NCBI RefSeq assembly: GCF_900105835.1
Contig: NZ_LT629783.1
Span: forward strand, 3,680,501-3,744,500
Reading direction: 5' to 3'
DNA from: Pseudomonas fragi
GTDB taxonomy: Bacteria > Pseudomonadota > Gammaproteobacteria > Pseudomonadales > Pseudomonadaceae
Length of the DNA: 64,000 nucleotides
Shown here: positions 60,925 through 64,000 of the stretch, piece after piece
Position numbering within the stretch: position 1 is the stretch's first letter
Layout of the letters: each line of letters begins with the position of its first letter
Made by a program: the position numbers and the translations under genes
The notes under the pieces: generated by a model
The model's input: only the letters and a program-made list of their open reading frames with translations
The model's database searches: none
Told to the model about the DNA's origin: nothing

Positions 60925-60993
60925 GTGTTGATCATCAGCAAACTCTTTATGCGAGTTCTCAAGGCCCAAGGCCGTTGGCGTTGGCGCGCCTAA
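60925..60993 (+). promoter_or_regulatory. trpL: trpGDC leader peptide (attenuation)
   Basis: A 22-codon frame from GTG 60925 (internal ATG 60949, MRVLKAQGRWRWRA) ends with TAA. The W-R-W-R-A end is the same as in the trpE leader. A GC-rich stretch with GCCGGC and GCCGG arms follows at about 61001-61020 and a T-rich run soon after, consistent with an attenuator, though folding was not computed. trpG starts 151 bases after the stop. The rest of 60744-61143 shows the estP promoter side and no gene. Confidence 0.75.
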
Positions 60994-61143
60994 TATTTCT
61001 CTGCCGGCCCCGCCGGACCTGCCCCCTGCGTTTTCCTGAATGGCTGCCCCCCTCGGTTGGTGTGTTCAATCCAGCAATCGAAACTGCGGGTCATGCATTC
61101 TGAAAACAGTTTTGAATGTCAGTGAATTCAGAGGTTTAGCAGC

Positions 61144-61737
61144 ATGTTGCTGATGATCGACAATTACGACTCTTTTACTTACAACGTTGTGCAGTACCTC
61201 GGCGAGTTGGGTGCCGAGGTCAAGGTGGTGCGTAACGATGAACTGACCGTGGCCCAGATCGAAGCGCTCAAGCCCGAGCGCATTGTGGTCTCGCCCGGCC
61301 CTTGCACGCCGAACGAGGCGGGCATCTCCCTCGAAGCCATCCAGTACTTTGCCGGCAAGTTGCCGATCCTGGGCGTGTGCCTGGGCCATCAGTCCATCGG
61401 CCAGGCCTTTGGCGGTGATGTGGTTCGCGCCCGGCAAGTGATGCACGGCAAGACCAGCCCGGTCTATCACCTCGATACCGGGGTGTTTCAGAGCCTGAAC
61501 AATCCGTTGACCGTCACCCGTTACCACTCGCTGGTGGTCAAGCGCGAAACCCTGCCGGACTGCCTGGAGCTGACCGCCTGGACGCAGCTTGAGGATGGCT
61601 CGGTCGACGAGATCATGGGCCTGCGCCACAAGACGCTGAACATCGAAGGGGTGCAGTTTCACCCCGAGTCGATCCTGACCGAACAGGGTCATGAACTGTT
61701 TGCCAACTTTCTTAAACAAACCGGCGGCACGCGCTAA
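61144..61737 (+). CDS. trpG: Anthranilate synthase component II (glutamine amidotransferase)
   Basis: Class I glutamine amidotransferase of 197 residues that supplies ammonia to TrpE. Catalytic Cys in [12 protein letters not shown] and the His-Glu pair in [13 protein letters not shown] are intact; the N-terminus [19 protein letters not shown] is typical. First gene of trpGDC, nine bases before trpD. Confidence 0.98.
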   Translation: MLLMIDNYDSFTYNVVQYLGELGAEVKVVRNDELTVAQIEALKPERIVVSPGPCTPNEAGISLEAIQYFAGKLPILGVCLGHQSIGQAFGGDVVRARQVMHGKTSPVYHLDTGVFQSLNNPLTVTRYHSLVVKRETLPDCLELTAWTQLEDGSVDEIMGLRHKTLNIEGVQFHPESILTEQGHELFANFLKQTGGTR

Positions 61738-61746
61738 GGACTTCAC

Positions 61747-62796
61747 ATGGATATCAAGACAGCCCTGAACCGTATCGTCGGGCACCTCGACCTGACCACC
61801 GATGAAATGCGCGATGTGATGCGCGACATCATGACCGGTCAATGCACCGAGGCGCAGATCGGCGCCTTTATGATGGGCATGCGCATGAAGAGCGAAAGCA
61901 TCGACGAAATCGTCGGTGCCGTCACCGTGATGCGCGAGCTGGCAGACAAGGTTGAACTCAATACCCTGGACGGTGTGGTCGATATCGTCGGCACTGGCGG
62001 CGACGGCGCGAATATTTTCAACGTGTCCACCGCCTCGGCGTTGGTGATTTCGGCGGCCGGTTGCACGGTGGCCAAACATGGCAACCGCGCTGTATCCGGT
62101 AAAAGCGGCAGTGCCGACCTGCTGGAAGCGGCCGGTGTGTACCTGAACCTGACCCCGATTCAAGTCGCCCGCTGCATTGACAGTGTGGGCATCGGTTTTA
62201 TGTTCGCGCAATGCCATCATGGCGCCATGAAGCATGCGGCCATCCCCCGTCGTGATCTTGGCCTGCGCACCCTGTTCAATATGCTTGGCCCGCTTACGAA
62301 TCCGGCTGGTGTATTGCATCAGGTGGTCGGCGTGTTCAACCAGGCGTTGTGCCGGCCTCTGGCTGAAGTGTTGCAGCGTCTGGGCAGCAAGCATGTGCTG
62401 GTGGTGCATTCGCAGGATGGCCTGGATGAGTTCAGCCTGGCAGCCCCGACCTTTGTGGCGGAATTGCATAAAGGTGAAATCAAGGAATATTGGGTCCAGC
62501 CTGAAGACCTTGGCATCAAGAGCCAAAGCCTGTTTGGCCTGGTGGTCGACAGCCCGGAGCAATCGCTGGAACTGATCCGTGATGCCCTGGGGCGACGCAA
62601 AACCGAAGCTGGCCAGAAAGCGGCTGAAATGATTGTACTCAATGCAGGTGCTGCTCTGTACGCTGCGGACCTTGCCTACACACTCAAAGAAGGTGTGGAA
62701 TTGGCTCACGACGCGCTGCATACCGGCCTGGCCCGGGAAAAGCTCGAAGAGCTGGGCGCATTTACCGCTATTTTCAAGCAGGAGAATGAAGCATGA
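61747..62796 (+). CDS. trpD: Anthranilate phosphoribosyltransferase
   Basis: Enzyme of 349 residues that joins anthranilate and PRPP. The PRPP loop [14 protein letters not shown] and the [19 protein letters not shown] segment with the anthranilate site are present. It overlaps trpC by four bases, indicating translational coupling. Confidence 0.98.
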   Translation: MDIKTALNRIVGHLDLTTDEMRDVMRDIMTGQCTEAQIGAFMMGMRMKSESIDEIVGAVTVMRELADKVELNTLDGVVDIVGTGGDGANIFNVSTASALVISAAGCTVAKHGNRAVSGKSGSADLLEAAGVYLNLTPIQVARCIDSVGIGFMFAQCHHGAMKHAAIPRRDLGLRTLFNMLGPLTNPAGVLHQVVGVFNQALCRPLAEVLQRLGSKHVLVVHSQDGLDEFSLAAPTFVAELHKGEIKEYWVQPEDLGIKSQSLFGLVVDSPEQSLELIRDALGRRKTEAGQKAAEMIVLNAGAALYAADLAYTLKEGVELAHDALHTGLAREKLEELGAFTAIFKQENEA

Positions 62797-63629
62797 GTGT
62801 GCCAACCGTTCTGGAAAATATTCTGGCGCGTAAAGTTCAGGAAGTTGCCGAGCGCAGTGCGCGGGTAAGCCTGGCTGAACTTGAGCGATTGGCGGCTCAG
62901 GCTGATCCTGTTCGTGGATTTGCCAGTGCCTTGCTGGCGCAGGCCAAGACAAAACAGCCCGCAGTGATTGCCGAAATCAAAAAGGCTTCGCCGAGCAAAG
63001 GCGTGATTCGCGAGCACTTCGTGCCTGCCGAGATTGCCAAGAGCTACCAGGCGGGCGGTGCAACTTGCCTGTCCGTGCTGACCGATATCGACTACTTCCA
63101 GGGCGCCGATGCATACCTGCAGCAGGCGCGTGCGGCCTGCTCCTTGCCGGTGATTCGCAAGGACTTCATGATCGACCCGTACCAGATCGTCGAAGCCCGG
63201 GCATTGGGCGCCGACTGTGTGCTGCTGATCGTCTCCGCGCTGGACGACGTGAAAATGGCCGAACTGGCGGCTGTAGCCAAAAGTGTCGGGTTGGATGTGC
63301 TGGTTGAAGTCCATGATGGCGATGAGCTTGAGCGCGCGCTGAAAACCCTCGACACACCGTTGGTGGGTATCAACAACCGCAACCTGCATACGTTTGAAGT
63401 CAGCCTGGAAACCACCCTCGACCTGTTGCCGCGTGTGCCCCGTGATCGCCTGGTGATTACCGAAAGCGGGATTCTCAACCGCGCAGATGTGGAACTGATG
63501 GAAATCAGCGAAGTGTATTCGTTCCTGGTGGGCGAAGCCTTTATGCGTGCCGAGAACCCGGGTAATGAGCTGCAGCGTCTGTTCTTCCCGGAGCGTGCTG
63601 TAGCAGTGACGGGCTCGACCCTGGATTGA
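62793..63629 (+). CDS. trpC: Indole-3-glycerol phosphate synthase
   Basis: TIM-barrel enzyme of 278 residues. Catalytic residues lie in [13 protein letters not shown] (Lys and Glu), [17 protein letters not shown] and ITESGI with [10 protein letters not shown]. It closes the indole ring in Trp synthesis. It is not fused to TrpF, as is normal in pseudomonads. A single REP arm (CCGCTCCCACAAG) lies just downstream. Confidence 0.98.
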   Translation: MSVPTVLENILARKVQEVAERSARVSLAELERLAAQADPVRGFASALLAQAKTKQPAVIAEIKKASPSKGVIREHFVPAEIAKSYQAGGATCLSVLTDIDYFQGADAYLQQARAACSLPVIRKDFMIDPYQIVEARALGADCVLLIVSALDDVKMAELAAVAKSVGLDVLVEVHDGDELERALKTLDTPLVGINNRNLHTFEVSLETTLDLLPRVPRDRLVITESGILNRADVELMEISEVYSFLVGEAFMRAENPGNELQRLFFPERAVAVTGSTLD

Positions 63630-63675
63630 CTCAATCCCCGCTCCCACAAGGGCTCAGTGTCTGATAAGGAATCCC

Positions 63676-64000
63676 ATGACACCCATTCAGCAACTCACCG
63701 TCGAAGCCGGCCTCAAGGCCGAACAGGATTTACTGGCCTCGGTCTGTGCCGGGGAGTTGCAGGCCGCAGTATTGTTCTGGCAGCCCACTGACCGGGCGCT
63801 GGTCATGCCGCGGCGCCTGAGCCGCCTGCCGGGCTTTGCGCAGGCCAGTGTCGAACTGGCTGCCAGTGGCTGGCCGATCCTGCTGCGTGAAACCGGCGGC
63901 GAACCCGTCCCGCAATCGGCATCGACCGTCAATATCGCATTGGTGTATGCGCCCTTGCCCAGTGAAGGCGATCACGGTCGCATCGAAATGGCCTATCGTC
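63676..64000 (+). CDS. Lipoate-protein ligase-like protein, 3' end cut by window
   Basis: The first 108 residues (MTPIQQLTVEAGLKAEQDLL) match the biotin/lipoate ligase (BPL/LPL) fold, including LLRETGGEPVPQSASTVNIA, which corresponds to the R-x-TGG-G/E-x-V ligand loop. An AAGGA site precedes the ATG. In other pseudomonads a gene of this type follows trpC and precedes vfr. The C-terminus and the catalytic Lys lie beyond the window, so activity cannot be judged. Confidence 0.75.
   Translation, partial: MTPIQQLTVEAGLKAEQDLLASVCAGELQAAVLFWQPTDRALVMPRRLSRLPGFAQASVELAASGWPILLRETGGEPVPQSASTVNIALVYAPLPSEGDHGRIEMAYR

Noticed and set aside
61066..62952. 628-codon open frame on the minus strand opposite trpG and trpD
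   Set aside because: Shadow of two well-defined genes with GC-rich codon bias; no independent support.

Overview
The window is chromosomal DNA of a Pseudomonas from the fluorescens/putida side of the genus. The evidence is the gene order (rpsU-dnaG-rpoD, tsaD/plsY, folB-folK, cca, spoVR-yeaH-prkA, lptD-surA-pdxA-rsmA-apaG-apaH, amgK-murU, an agt-type transporter, rpe-gph-trpE, an estP-type autotransporter, trpGDC), the GC-rich codon use and the typical Pseudomonas REP palindromes. The backbone carries two linked themes. The left edge has the lysine monooxygenase route (davB, davA and an Lrp-type regulator) that makes 5-aminovalerate; about 45 kb further on, agtS-agtR-agtABCD encode a sensor, regulator and ABC importer of the type that senses and takes up 5-aminovalerate and 4-aminobutyrate.

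Layout. 1-4282: davA (cut by the window edge), davB, Lrp regulator and a Fic AMP-transferase gene preceded by two identical operators. 4486-18436: a 13.8-kb AT-rich integrated element inserted in the 3' half of a tRNA gene with anticodon CAU, bounded by a 75-bp imperfect duplication, with its tyrosine integrase next to the intact tRNA. 18467-26497: a large membrane GGDEF/EAL sensor, then rpoD, dnaG and rpsU (transcribed leftwards). 26696-36178: tsaD, plsY, folB-folK, cca, spoVR-yeaH-prkA, glpE. 36211-43465: the lptD-surA-pdxA-rsmA-apaG-apaH operon. 43597-47053: amgK-murU, a DnaJ-domain protein and a DUF3530 protein. 47128-54831: agtSR and agtABCD. 54828-55499: a REP-associated transposase with its REP palindromes. 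55607-64000: rpe-gph-trpE, estP, trpGDC and the start of a lipoate-ligase-like gene.

The element is the accessory and most interesting part. It has an integrase, a NucS-like nuclease, an HTH protein, a replication-initiator-like gene interrupted by an in-frame amber codon, a three-gene cassette (membrane protein, EexN-type entry-exclusion lipoprotein, VirB6-type channel subunit), a VbhA-like antitoxin without a Fic partner, a MobC/TraJ-like relaxosome protein, and just upstream of that gene two copies of an IncP-like nic sequence, each followed by a 16-bp perfect palindrome. No relaxase, coupling protein or other T4SS gene is visible. I infer a mobilizable satellite that borrows a helper conjugation machine and may alter its VirB6 and exclusion identity, by analogy with SGI1-type elements. 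Its left end carries a putative defence module: membrane protein, ImmA/IrrE-like metallopeptidase and beta-family protein in one operon, convergent with an sce7726-type nuclease-like gene.

Two near-identical tryptophan-rich leader peptides precede trpE and trpGDC; the trpE leader is read in frame as the C-terminus of gph. All functional statements rest on motif recognition and remembered synteny; no searches were run.
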